Source: Xestospongia muta | Lineage: Eukaryota > Porifera > Demospongiae > Haplosclerida > Petrosiidae | Length of the DNA stretch: 64,000 nt | Reading direction: 5' to 3' | Assembly: GCA_963693285.1 (NCBI GenBank) | Contig: OY848922.1 | Location: 2,282,923-2,346,922, forward strand | Shown: in pieces, positions 1 through 12,400 of the stretch | Position numbering within the stretch: the first letter of the stretch is position 1 | Layout: each line of letters opens with the position of its first letter | Program-made: the position numbers and the translations under genes | The notes under the pieces: model-generated | Told to the model about the DNA's origin: nothing | What the model saw: only the letters and a program-made list of their open reading frames with translations | Databases searched by the model: none

Positions 1-1
1 G

Positions 2-3000
2 ATGGCTACTGACGTATCTTCAGGTAATATCATGCAATATCTACACTTATTATGTAGTCGTATATTACCATATAATTATATCTGATCTCAAGATATGGTA
101 CATATCATTCTCTACAGGACAATACAAACTTGATAAAAGAGTTGGTCATCACACTCAAGTGATTGGTGACAGTCTATATTTGTGGGGTGGGGGTCCACCA
201 AACTTACCTCTAGTACACAACAATGATGAGAAAAAGAGAGTCACATCTCAAGTACAAATCTTCAATATTACTTCTGGTAAATGGGACAGTAAACCCACCA
301 GAGGTAATCCACCTCTAGGAGTGATCAACTATTCTTGTACTACATTTATCAAAAAGATCTATTATTTTGGAGGAGATTGCCATCATGATAACTGCTACCA
401 TAACAGTCTGAATGAACTAGATACTTCTACTCTAACCTGGACACAGATATCACCAACAGATGATAGGAGACCAGTTATGAAGAGAGGATCTGGTAGTATG
501 ATGTTGACTGAGTATGGAGGAGTACATCGTCTTCTAGTTATAGGAGGTCGAGGATCCCCACCCTCTACAAAACTACCACAAGCTCAGTATATTCACTTAA
601 CCAATGATAGAGTACGTACTAATGAACAGAACCTATATAACATATCCACTAGTAAGTACATTAATGTATCATATTATACTATTAGACATCATATCATTAT
701 CATAGAGTACTGCTATTGTGTTGTATCATCTAAATAATCCACTACCTGTATTATGATATCTATATATATTACTACTCACTATTCAACCTGATAACTATTT
801 TAGTGTTTTCTAACTTACTAAAAGCAGATGAACACTACAGCAGTACTTTATAGTACATGTAATTATTATATGATGATTGGATATATGAAAGTAATTGATC
901 ACCAGTAGTCATGTGACCTTTGATTATTGTTAAACTATATATAATCAATTGTTCGCTATATAACAACTTATATTGTATATGCCTTTTACCTATATCACTT
1001 TTGAAATAATTTTAGTAGAGTATTTACAATAATAAATTAATGATCAGTTAATGTTGATATTAATATTATAGTTGTACTAACAAAGTGTCATTTTACTGAT
1101 TATTATATCATGACCAAATTACTACTATGATACAAGTATGATGATGAGTGTTCTGTTTGTTCTACTTTTAGATGAATGGACAATACCTGATATCAGTGGA
1201 CAGTGTATGCCACCTAATAGTGCCTTTATTATGGAAATGGTTCATAATACTAGAGCAGTCATTTTTGGTTGTGTAGTTGATGTTGGCATATTAAGTAATA
1301 CTATATATATAGTGGATATCATCAATAATACATTGGTATGTTATATTATCATTTGTACACTGACTAATAACATGTTATAAACTTATAATGAGTGTTAGTT
1401 GAGTTTATTTATCTATATCTAGCACTGGCAGACTATCACTAAACCTGACTCAGTAGTACAGTGGCCAAAAGAAAGATTCTTTCATGCTGCCAGTATTATC
1501 ACTAGATCAGTATCACCAATACTAGTGGTGATAGGTGGAGTGGATAATGATAAGAAAACACTAAAAGACTGCTGGATACTGGATATTAGTAAGAAGTCAT
1601 GGACAAAGGTATATCATGATGTGTTACTCTAACCAGTTCTATGATAGTATGTATCTGCTAAGTAGAAGTGTTATTTATAAATGATATGTCTCATACATTG
1701 TCTTAACAGTATCAGTTAGTAATAATTACACACTGTATTATTTTAATATGATAGATGTGTTATAATGTTTTGATGATTTGTATATATGTCTATACTTATA
1801 AGATTATATTTATAATTTGATAACATTCAAGTTACTATACTATAGTATATCTTGTCTATAATATTTACGCATAATAATGTAATAATATTCATTTCTCTAC
1901 ATACTACAGATTAATCTACCTGACTCTGTCACTGAAAGATATGCCCACTCTCTATCAACCTACATGATGGGACCACATTGTGTGTGGTTAGTTATAGTAG
2001 GAGGTGCAATAAGCTTTGGTGGTACACTTGTCACAGATCCCAATATAACAATGTTAATAGAACTAGGTACGTAAGTCATTACACACACAAGCCACATTAA
2101 GTTCATGTAAGAATCACACAATTGATGTCACAGTACTTGCTGTGTATTTCTTTATATATAGTAGGAGGTGTGGTTTGATGTACATAGTAGGAGATGTAAT
2201 TAGATGTACTAGTAAACTGTTTTGATGTACTACTGATACCCACATATTCATCATAAGAGATAATACTGTATGTATTATTAGTACTATAACTCTTCTTAGT
2301 GTTCATTTAGTACATGTACTGTTATATAGGTGACCTTGTTATGTACTACAACTTATTATAGTCTTATTACTTCCATACATGTTATACTAGTAGTAGACTA
2401 CCACATTGTATACTGACATTAGTACTGTTGTGTTCTCTCATATAGTCCTCAATGATGGTCAATGGTCAGTAGGGTTTGCACTAGACTCTAATGCATTGAC
2501 TATATTGCAGCGACTCACAGAAGTAAGAAGACAATGGATAGAACAACAAGAAACAAAACCAACTCAAGACAAGTTGTCAACTAAGGAGACAGTTCCTCAA
2601 GCTAACTACCGAGATGATCTTTTAGTTGCTCAACAAAACATACAAAGTCTTCAAGAAAGACTACTAGAACTAGAATCTCAACAAGCTAGACAACAAGGTA
2701 ACCTAACTATTTTGATGTAGTTAGTTATATAATTAAGTAGATGTTTATATTATAGTTTTTATTATATTATTATATTTTATTTTATTATTTTTTATTATGT
2801 TTATATTGTAGTTCCTACGACAACAAGTAATCTTGATTTAATACATGAAAAAGAAAGATATATAGCTCAACTCACTCGTAAACTAGATAAAAAAGAAGAG
2901 ATCATAACAACACTCCAAACACAACTACAAGAGTATAAACAACAGAACTTACCTAGGACTCCTCAAAAGACTACAGGTTTGTTATTATTGTAAATATAAC

Positions 3001-6000
3001 AGTTCATCACTTTATTTACCATATATCACAGATGTTGTCAGTTATCTTCCTAAACTAGCAGTTGTTCTACAACCAGTACAAGAAGATTGGGAACTACTGG
3101 GTCATCAACTTAATATAGATCAGTCTATACTGACTGATATTAGAAGTAAAGGAGATTCTACTGAACAGATGAAGCACTTGTTAGAAGAATGGTCTATAAA
3201 AGGAGGTACATTGACACAACTTGAAGATGCTCTGTTTCATATTGACAAGAAAGATGTCATTTCTGGTATGTTATAGTACTGTATGTTGTACTCACCACAA
3301 AAATGTCATTATAGTATTGTGTGTGCTACTATATATACATAAGCTCTTTTAATTAGTTTTTTTTACAATCATTTTTGAAATTTACCATTAAATTTTGTTT
3401 AATTAATTATTACATTTTTTGGAAGTATTAAGCACAAGATATTAATTTATGCTGATTTCTTATTTACAACATTGACACTAAAGTTAGTAATTTTTATAGC
3501 CTGGCACACACAGCATTCCAGGTAGTGATATAATCATTTTTAGCATGTATAATATATTATATAGAATATGTCAGGTCACTAATATATATTCTAATCATTA
3601 AAGTTCATATTACTGTATGTTATAATAGTTTGTTTAAAATATAAAGGAATACATGAACTAACAAGAAGAGAGAAACTAGTTCATGAAGATGATTTATATG
3701 TTCAGCATGAAGTGATAACCAAAGATGTAGAATGTCAGTTCAACTATCTCATCCCTTCTCTTGGTATGTCACTAGTATATTGTCATGTATTGATATTATT
3801 TTATTAGACAAGTTGGAATATCTTGATGGTACTGGTGTTCATATAGCTAGTAGGAAACTTTTCCTAATCCAAGGAGAACACAGTTCTTTCTTAAATTGGG
3901 AGGAGTATGGTTTGAGAATTAACGTACCTCATGGAACTATACCTCCTGGAGAAACTTGTGAAGTTTCTATTGCAGCAATTGTAGGGGGAGAGTTTGAGTC
4001 CCCCTCTGGTACAATGTTAGTGAGTGCTGTTTATGCTGTTTCTGTTTCCAAAGCACTCCTTCAACCAGTCCAGTTATCTATTCAACACTGTGTGTCAATA
4101 GAGACACAAGAACACACTGGTTACTTGAGTTTCGTTACAGCTGACCTGTATCAACCTAATCTCCCTTATAAAATACAATTAGAAAAAGGGGGACAGTTCT
4201 ATCCTGGTAACCAATATGGCAGTATTAACCTTACAAAGTTCTCTATAAAGGGAATCATTAAAGCTCTTATGACACCAGTAAGATGGCTGTTTGGGTATGG
4301 TGACATCGAACAACAAGAAACATCGTCATCATCATCTGAAGATGACACACAATTTGTGGATGCCCACACAGGTTTAGCAAGACATACATCAGAAGGTAAA
4401 AATTCACTTCATTCTATCTAGAGTTAATGTATTATATTTTTATAATGTTATAGCTATGGATCAGTCTCCAGTGAACTTATATGTAGGTCAGGTAGTGTAT
4501 GAAGTGAAAAGTCAAAACAAATGGCTCATGAGATTTCTGGTAGCTCAACATCTTGATGCTCTTTTAAAGGTATATTATCAGTATATAAAATTATATTTTT
4601 AAGATTTTTTCTTGTAGTACATTGACACTTCACTTCCAAACGTTGAGAAAGATGTCGTTGTATTCTTTAAATTTCTAGAGAAAAATGGATACATTGAGTT
4701 AGTGGTTGGAGAAGAACAGGTACATCCTTGTCAAGGATGGAGTGTCTATCCTCATTCTTATCCTACTAAGGTATGTGTCAATAATAACTCATATTATTTA
4801 TTATTAGTTAGTTTATTTAATATGAATAAAGTTGAATACCTGTTACATCAATTGTTATAGGAATGGATATAGAATAATTTTTTATAATTATAATAGTCAA
4901 TACTGAGCATCTCTGTTATTCCAGCCTTAATACCAACTGGAAATTGAAAGCTTACATAACAATACTACATAAATATATTAATTAAAATTAATAGACGAAA
5001 TGTAATGAGTAAAGTTCAATAACACTAATTATATATATAATTAATCTATTTCCAGATATATCAAAGAGCTGTAGATACTTGTGGAGCTTGTACTGCTCCC
5101 CAGTTTCCATCATGTTTGATTACAATATCTGCTACTCCCAGTGTTACTACAGTCCCAGTACTTCAATATGGTATTAGTTTGAGAGGTATCAGTAATGAAG
5201 AAGATCTTACTGAGAAAATCTATATTGTTCGATCACTTGGTAATAACTGATACACATATAGCTATTTTATTATTATTTTAATTTGTAATACATGTAGCTG
5301 CTATTACATCAGCTAATAGTCAACCTAATATTCTCATCAATAGATCACTAGTACATGATAATACACACAGTAAGTGTTTCTGTACTTCTACAGAATATGT
5401 GAATTTTTCATTGTGATATCTTTAAGCTACATGAAGAGACTTACTTATTGAGCACACTTTGTTCTGTGGTTATTTCATAATATTACTTTGCATTTTAGGT
5501 TTATCTAGTATTAATGAAGAGGATGTAGTCAGAGGTCCACATTCAACATCAGGTCTGTGATATTATTGATAGCATAATTTTGTTTATTTGGAATTGTTTT
5601 ATTAGTTTTCCTTAATATACATTATATATTTATATAAATATGTTATTACTTAATTATAATAAAATAACTATTTGTGCCTACAAAATATGACCCTTACTCA
5701 AGATATTTACATTTCAAGTGATACATATAGTATGTATATAGTATTAGATTTGTCATCACTACTACAGCTACTGAAATAAAATATAGTGTACCATTAAAAG
5801 GAATTAAACCAAATAACAGAAAGACTAATATTGTATGTTCTCTTCCTAGTATTGATGGTAACTACTGACTATATCATTTGTGTTATATAATTTTTTAGGA
5901 CTATCAAGTCCAACTAATTCAAGTAATGAAAGTGTCATTGCTACAGAGAATATAGGTATGTACTAGTGTTCATGGAAATTGTTAATGTACATATTATCAA

Positions 6001-6357
6001 GTTTTTTATATTAATAATAACTGCACTATCTAATCCATAGATCCATCCTTATTGAAGAACATTTTTATCAAACATTTTGCTAACTTATCGCGTCTCATGT
6101 CAATATCTGATCACAGACTATCTCTGGCATCTGAACTACTTAGTGGTTTTCTTATTACATTAGATTGTTATAATAGTGCTACAGATAATAGTCCAAAGTC
6201 AGATATGGAGAAAGGTCAATCTCTAATGAGAGGTCTTATGGCCAGTATCAACACCAAGCCCCAGTTATTAATGAAACTAATTAATGCACTAAAAAATATT
6301 GAAGCATGTAAATTGATAGCTGAGAAAATGCAATATGATCTTTCACATTTACAATAA
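2..6357 (+). CDS. Array copy 1: Kelch - coiled coil - Death - ZU5/UPA-like (type I) - CARD-like (type A) protein, 17 exons, about 1123 aa
   Basis: Exons by GT-AG and phase: 2-23, 118-651, 1172-1335, 1423-1608, 1910-2066, 2446-2697, 2812-2976, 3032-3265, 3647-3763, 3808-4395, 4454-4569, 4618-4770, 5056-5239, 5298-5369, 5499-5552, 5899-5955, 6041-6357. The joined frame is open. The start MATDVSSG, in a 22-nt first exon, is conserved in all copies; no signal peptide is seen, so the protein is probably cytosolic. Residues about 8-354 are six Kelch blades (repeated GG, spaced W). About 355-493 is a Gln/Glu-rich coiled coil. About 494-571 is a Death domain ([10 protein letters not shown] core). About 611-756 is ZU5 ([15 protein letters not shown]). 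About 807-957 is UPA-like and 1019-1123 a helical CARD-like end. Function is inferred: a recognition propeller coupled to death-fold signalling. The Ser/Asp-rich tail after ZU5 looks like a flexible linker. Exon ends, especially the small exons 14-16, are unproven without RNA. Confidence 0.85.
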
Positions 6358-6436
6358 CATATTACCATTTTAAATTTTATTTCATTAGCTGCTTTATTTT
6401 CTAACTTTTCTATAAAAAATGAAACTATTGTGCGTA

Positions 6437-6442
6437 AATAAA
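6437..6442 (+). terminator. Candidate poly(A) signal of array copy 1
   Basis: AATAAA about 80 nt after the stop codon; conserved after copies 3 and 4. Confidence 0.5.
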
Positions 6443-7918
6443 TGGTCATCAAGATATGATTTTGTGTTGTTAGATGTTTATACCACTCTATGATTAGCAA
6501 CACATGTACACAACTGTACTATATATACAGTTCTGTTGTGATCTTGATATGTATAAAAGAAGACATCATGGACCTTTCTGGACATTACCTTCCTCACTAA
6601 TTTTTTTTATATCTTTTGAAGAAGTAAAGCTATATATAATGAATATCCATTCATCTCTCTCAAATTTAATGCATTCCTCAACATGTCCCATCTCTACATT
6701 CTTTTTATTACTTGTATATATCATTTTAACTACATTGTAATTTGTACAGACAAACTAACTTATATTAACATTATGTCCATCAATTATACTAAGATAATAT
6801 AATTTATAACAGCTTGATAACAAAGCAATGATACATCCATTGTTTAATTGGTTTGTATAAGTATATTCATGACACTATGAATATACATATAACAGTGAAC
6901 TGTCTTTTCATGTGCTGACATATCAATCTATTAAGTAATATCACAAATTGTGGCAGTGTCCTCTTTTAAGGTACTATCATTATTTTCACCATAACTTATT
7001 ATAATTTAATATCAAAATAGTGACACAGTATGTAGCTATGACAAGGAAGATTGCTACTCAAAGGATGGTATCTAAATTAGCCAAGCATTTAATACTCAAT
7101 AACTACTAGAACAAAAGTTAACTATGAGATAAATTGTAACTATAAAACATATTATTAAATGTTGCTCAAACAATTATTAACTATTAAGAAAAGAAGATAT
7201 CAATTAAACTATATACCTGTATGATATAACATGTACTTGATGATGTATTACATTGTCTGAGGAATTTGTTGTATAGCAGTTATTTTTTATTAAATAGTTA
7301 TTTAAACATTCATTCAAACATAGCATTAATATATGATGCTATTATATAGTGTTACCTTTACTCAAAGAATCTGTAAAAATCATAACGTTAATCTCAAATA
7401 TCAACACAATAGCGTGCATTGTCGGAGTATAGTGACAACAATGGCTGTAGGTATAAAAATAAAACCTAGTTCATAATACTAATCACATAACATTCAGCCT
7501 TTTAATTTAGTGAAGTCACAAACTAGTATAGACTGTGTGGTAAGGTAGTGTTATTGCTACAACAGATAAATAATAATTATTATTAAGATATAATACACAT
7601 TAGTACAAAGATTAAACTTACTTATAAGTAGTACATGTACATTGTACTTTTATGATAAGACGTGTGTTTATTTAACCCCTTAGCTTTATAAATAGAAATT
7701 ACATGTATGTACATAACAATGACTAAAAGTATGTATACAAATTAAAGTGTATATTGTAATGTTGTACTAAATGTCTACTTACAGTGTAAATATAAAGATA
7801 GTTCTTTAAACTTGTTTTCTACTTCATAATAGTACATGATAAATGAGTTATGAAAGATACTTTCCAATTAAAGTACATGTAAATATAAACAAAAAGTATT
7901 AATTATAAAATAACAATT
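6443..7918. other. 3' flank of array copy 1, no gene seen
   Basis: AT-rich sequence shared with the flanks of copies 2-4. It contains an imperfect hairpin around ATAAGTATATTCAT (about 6857-6890), perfect in copies 3 and 4. Short ORFs here lack conservation as proteins. Confidence 0.6.
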
Positions 7919-7993
7919 ATAATGCTGTTTCTGTCTTATTGGACATCATCAGTATAACATACCACTTATCAGTGGAGTTATAGACAGCATTAT
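7919..7993. ncRNA. Conserved 75-nt hairpin in the spacer (copy 1)
   Basis: ATAATGCTGT (7919-7928) pairs with ACAGCATTAT (7984-7993). The stem can extend inward with mismatches and wobbles. An inner CCACT/AGTGG stem with a 4-nt loop lies near the tip. The block is almost unchanged in the spacers after copies 2, 3, 4 and 6. The size suits a pre-miRNA or another structured RNA, but it could be a DNA-level inverted repeat. No expression evidence. Confidence 0.25.
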
Positions 7994-8102
7994 ATAACAC
8001 TTTAAGGAACAGTAGTAGTATATTGTAGTTGTCAATTAATTTGTAAGTTTATTTCATAATACATTGTACATCTCATTAAATTGACTTATACTCTTGTACT
8101 AG

Positions 8103-8282
8103 ATGAGTAGTTCAAAAGTAGTGGAGGTGAAAGGTAAAGATAAGGGAGAAAGAAAAGCTACATGTACATGTAGAGTAGATAGAAGAGAAGTGAATAGAAA
8201 ACTATTTACATTTTTAAAATGTAGTCATTTCATTTATAATGTTATAAAATTAAATCATAATGTTTTAAAATTACTAAATTAG
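8103..8282 (+). CDS. Small ORF, 59 aa, basic, Cys-containing; spacer copy 1
   Basis: ATG to TAG, 59 codons, starting MSSSKVVEVKGKDKG and containing CTCRVDRR, Lys/Arg-rich with a Leu/Asn-rich tail. I do not recognise it. The same ORF recurs at the same place in four other spacers (18189, 27843, 36397, 58602), three of them full length or nearly so. It sits 1.75 kb downstream of one Kelch gene and about 0.5 kb from a convergent minus-strand ORF. It contains a perfect 16-bp palindrome (8158-8173). It may be a small gene, an unannotated exon or chance. Confidence 0.35.
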   Translation: MSSSKVVEVKGKDKGERKATCTCRVDRREVNRKLFTFLKCSHFIYNVIKLNHNVLKLLN

Positions 8283-8816
8283 TAGACACAATTAATAGTA
8301 GGATAAGATAAGAGTACAGTTGTGGTCACTGAGATACTTTCCCTAAAGTACATATACATGTATAGATTATGTGTGTCTTTTATTACTATATTTCCTCTAG
8401 CAATATATTGACTTTGTTGGACAATATAAGATAGTTATGTGGTAAGTATGTATACACTATAGTGTTGACAGTATTGATGTTAAAGGTTAGTAAAGTCAGT
8501 CATCACTTAGTGACATACTTGTTCAATGTTAACTATACACATGTATAATATAATTAATAACAAAATCAAGACATTACAGTACATGGGATGTTCAAAGTAA
8601 ATATAAAAATTTAAATTTTATGTTAATTAAAATATACAAAGCAGTCATTCAATTATTAATAGAATAAAGATTACAATATTGTTTATATGTTGTTTGTTGT
8701 ATTATGTTAATAAGATGGACAGTTATTTGGAATGTCAGTAAGGTACAATCCATGGGACAAAGTCATGTGAATGCATTTTCTTATTATTTTAGACAATAAG
8801 CTCAAGTTTGAAACAT
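8283..8816. other. Spacer between the small ORF and the minus-strand ORF, no gene seen
   Basis: About 530 bp, nearly identical in all full spacers (18360-18893, 28023-28536, 58692-59309), without a frame conserved as protein. The high identity reflects recent duplication, not necessarily function. Confidence 0.55.
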
Positions 8817-9167
8817 CTACTTATAATATTGAAGTATACTTAATGGAATCAAATACCTTGGACATTCAAATACTTTAACATGAGGTATGATTTTACTAAG
8901 TTTTCTTAAGGTTGTTGTTGTTGCCATAACAAGTGTCCTTTCTTGTTGAAACATGTCAATAAAAATACAGTCCTCACTACTATCATCTGTTATGTATACA
9001 ACATCATAATTTGTCTGTCTTGTTGATCTAAAGTATTCTCTCGATATTAATATCAGTTCATCCATCAATCCATCCATTAATAATAATACCTTCTTTTCAG
9101 TAGTGCTGGCCAAAACTGGCAAAAAGCACTCTCTAAATTTTAAATACAGAGACTTCACTACTTCCAC
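8817..9167 (-). CDS. Minus-strand ORF, 116 aa, unknown; divergent from the next Kelch gene (spacer copy 1)
   Basis: Open from MEVVKSLYLKFREC to SILQYYK. A hydrophobic LLLMDGLMDELILI stretch is followed by FRSTRQTNYDVVYITDDSSE and a mixed C-terminal part. I do not recognise the family. The start lies 286 bp from the start codon of copy 2 on the other strand, a head-to-head layout that could share a promoter. An equally long version stands at 59310-59660; copies at 18894, 28537 and 36940 are broken. It could be a real small gene, the last exon of a lost gene, or a relic carried along in the duplications. Confidence 0.4.
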   Translation of the reverse strand: MEVVKSLYLKFRECFLPVLASTTEKKVLLLMDGLMDELILISREYFRSTRQTNYDVVYITDDSSEDCIFIDMFQQERTLVMATTTTLRKLSKIIPHVKVFECPRYLIPLSILQYYK

Positions 9168-9453
9168 AAACCTAACTGTTGATTCTTACCCAGTGTCTAC
9201 CTTCAGTCCTCATAACTTGTGTCAATGAAGTTAGTAGAGTTGTAATGATAGAGATAAACAGACTAATACGAACTTATTTATTCATACATCTTTTATGCAT
9301 CCATTGATACAAGTCATGCGTCCATTGAGTAAGAACGATCACATGACATTTTGAGCTCTACCAAAAAGTGTAGGAGTGGCTCGACATTTCTTTTCATAGT
9401 CTGGTTTTATAGACCATTCGCTAAGACTATTCTTTACTTGAGTTGTTAGTTAG
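9168..9453. promoter_or_regulatory. Divergent intergenic gap, likely promoter of array copy 2
   Basis: About 286 bp between the starts of the minus-strand ORF and the Kelch gene. The same segment, with small indels, precedes copies 3, 5 and 7, ending in the conserved GAGTTGTTAGTTAG just before the ATG. No TATA box stands out. Promoter role is inferred from position only. Confidence 0.4.
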
Positions 9454-12400
9454 ATGGCTACTGACGTATCTTCAGGTAATATCATACAATATCTACACTT
9501 GTTATGTAGTCGTATATTACCATATAATTATATCTGATCTCAAGATATGGTACATATCATTCTCTACAGGACAATACAAACTTGATGGAAGGGTTGGTCA
9601 TCACACTCAAGTGATTGGTGACAGTCTATATTTGTGGGGTGGGGGTCCACCAAACTTACCTCTAGTACACAACGATGATGAGAAAACTAGACTCACATCT
9701 CAAGTAGAAATCTTCAATATTACCTCTGGTAAATGGGACACTAAACCCACCAGAGGTAATCCACCTCTAGGTGTGGGCAACTATTATTGTACTACATTTA
9801 ACAAAAAGATCTATTATTTTGGAGGATGGTGTGGTCATGATATCTGCTACCATAACAGTCTGAATGAACTAGATACTTCCACTCTAACCTGGACACAGAT
9901 ATCACCAACAGATGATAGGAGACCAGTGATGAAGAGAGGTGCTGGTGGTATGATGTTGACTGAGTATGGAGGAGTACATCGTCTTCTAGTTATAGGAGGT
10001 CTTGGATCCCCACCTTCTACAAAACTACCACAAGCTCAGTATATTCAGTTACCCAGTGGTAGAGTATGTACTAATGAACAGAACCTATATAATATATCCA
10101 CTAGTAAGTACATTAATGTATCATATTATACTATTAGACATCATATCATTATCATAGAGTACTGCTATTGTGTTGTATCATCTAAATATTCCACTACCTG
10201 TATTATGATATCTATATATATTACTACTCACTATTGAACCTGATAACTATTTTAGTGTTTTCTAACTTACTAAAAGTAGATGAACACTACAGCAGTACTT
10301 TATAGTACATGTAATTATTGTATGATGAGTGGATATATGAAAGTAATTGATCACCAGTAGTCATGTGACCTTTGATTATTGTTAAACTAATCAATTGTTC
10401 ACTATATAACAACTTATATTGTATATACCTGTTACCTACATCACTTATGAAATAATTTTAGTAGAGTATTTACAATAATAGTTTAATGATCAGTTAATGT
10501 TGATATTAATATTATAGTTGTACTAACAAAGTGTCATTTTACTGATTATTATATCATGACCAAATTACTACTATGATACAAGTATGATGATGAGTGTTCT
10601 GTTTGTTCTACTTTTAGATAAATGGACAATACCTGATATCAGTGGACAGTGTATGCCACCTAATAGTTGCTTTGTTATGGAAATGTTCCATAATACTAGA
10701 GCTGTCATTTTTGGTGGTATAGTTGAAGATGGCACATCAAGTAATACTATATATATAGTGGACATCATCTACAATACATTGGTATGTTATATTATCATTT
10801 ATACACTGACAAATAACATGTTATAATGAGTGTTAGTTGAGTTCATTTGTCTATATCTAGCACTGGCAGACTATCACTAAACCTGACCCAGAAGAGCAGT
10901 GGCCAAAAGAAAGATACTTCCATGCTGCCAGTGTTATCATTGGATCAATATCACCAATACTAGTGATAATAGGTGGAGTAGATAATGATGAGAAAGCACT
11001 AAAAGATTGCTGGATACTGGATATTAGTAAGAAGTCATGGACAAAGGTATATCATGATGTGTCACTCTAACCAGTTCTATAATATTATGTATCTGTTAAG
11101 TAGAAGTGTTAATAATAAATGATATGTCTCATACATTGTCTTAACAGTATCAGTTAGTAATAATTACACACTGTATTACTTTAATATGATAGATGTGTTA
11201 TAATGTTTTGATGATTTGTATATATGTCTATACTTATAAGATTATATTTATAATTTGATAATATTCAAGTTACTTTACTATAGTATATCTTGTCTATAAT
11301 ATTTACACATAATAATGTAATAATATTGATATCTCTACATACTACAGATTAATCTACCTGACTCTGTCACTGAAAGATCTGCACACTCTCTATCAACCTA
11401 CATGATGGGACCACACTGTGTGTGGTTAGTTATAGTAGGAGGTACAGTTAACTCTGATGGTACACTTATCACAGATCCCAATATAACAATGTTGATAGAA
11501 ATAGGTATGTAAGTCATTAGACACACAAGCCACATTAAGTTCGTGTGAGAATCACACAATTGATGTCATAGTACTTCTGTGTATTTCTTTATATATAGTA
11601 GGAGGTGTGGTTTGATGTACATAGTAGGAGATGTAATTAGTAGTAAACTGTTTTGATGTACTACTGATACCCACATATTCATCATAAGAGATAATACTGT
11701 ATGTATTATTAGTACTATAACTCTTCTTAGTGTTCATTTAGTACATGTACTGTTATATAGGTGACCTTGTTATGTACTACAACTTAGTATAGTCTTATTA
11801 CTTCTATACATGTTATACTAGTAGTAGACTACCACATTGTATACTGACATTAGTACTGTTGTGTTCTCTCATATAGTCCTCAATGATGATCAATGGTCAG
11901 TAGGGTTTGTATTAGACTCTAATGAACTGACCTCAACTGATAACTACCAACAAAGAGTACTAAAACAACTCACAGAAGTAAGAAGACAATGGATAGAACA
12001 ACAAGAAACAAAACCAACTCAAGACAAGTTGTCAACTAAGGAGACAGTTCCTCAAGCTAACTACCGAGATGATCTTTTAGTTGCTCAACAAAACATACAA
12101 AGTCTTCAAGAAAGACTACTAGAAGTAGAATCTCAACAAGTTAGACAACAAGGTAACCTAACTATTTTGATGTAGTTAGTTATATAGTTAAATAGATGTA
12201 TGAATAATAGACTGATAGTCCATACATCCTCTGTATATTAGACTTTGTTTTATGACAATCCATTCATGTGTCCATCCATTCATTATAGATAGAAAAGAAT
12301 GAACATGGTTATATCTCTATCTGTCCATTCTTCTGTTTATCCATCAATCCATTTATTCATATATTCATCTATCATCCATTTTTCTAACTCTTTGTCTGTT

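Noticed and set aside
604..780. Tail [20 protein letters not shown] after Kelch exon 2, present as an open frame in every copy
   Set aside because: It is read-through into the following intron. The GTAAGT donor at the end of exon 2 joins in frame to the next Kelch exon.
2103..2306. Minus-strand ORF repeated in all copies ([11 protein letters not shown]...)
   Set aside because: It lies wholly within the intron between Kelch exon 5 and the coiled coil. It varies in length between copies and shows no coding constraint; conservation reflects duplication.
3520..3545. Possible tRNA or snRNA at the GCCTGGCACACACAG...CCAGGTAG stretch in the intron before exon 9
   Set aside because: Short inverted repeat only; no cloverleaf or Sm-type features could be built.
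6504..6740. 78 aa ORF after copy 1
   Set aside because: Not kept as a frame in the same flank of copies 3 and 4; AT-rich 3' flank.
9443..9560. Hydrophobic N-terminal extension ([16 protein letters not shown]) looking like a signal peptide or membrane anchor
   Set aside because: This frame runs through the start-codon exon out of phase and through intron 1. The conserved ATG at 9454 gives MATDVSSG with a correct splice into exon 2.
10571..10768. Minus-strand ORF opposite Kelch exon 3 in several copies
   Set aside because: Shadow of the coding exon on the other strand.
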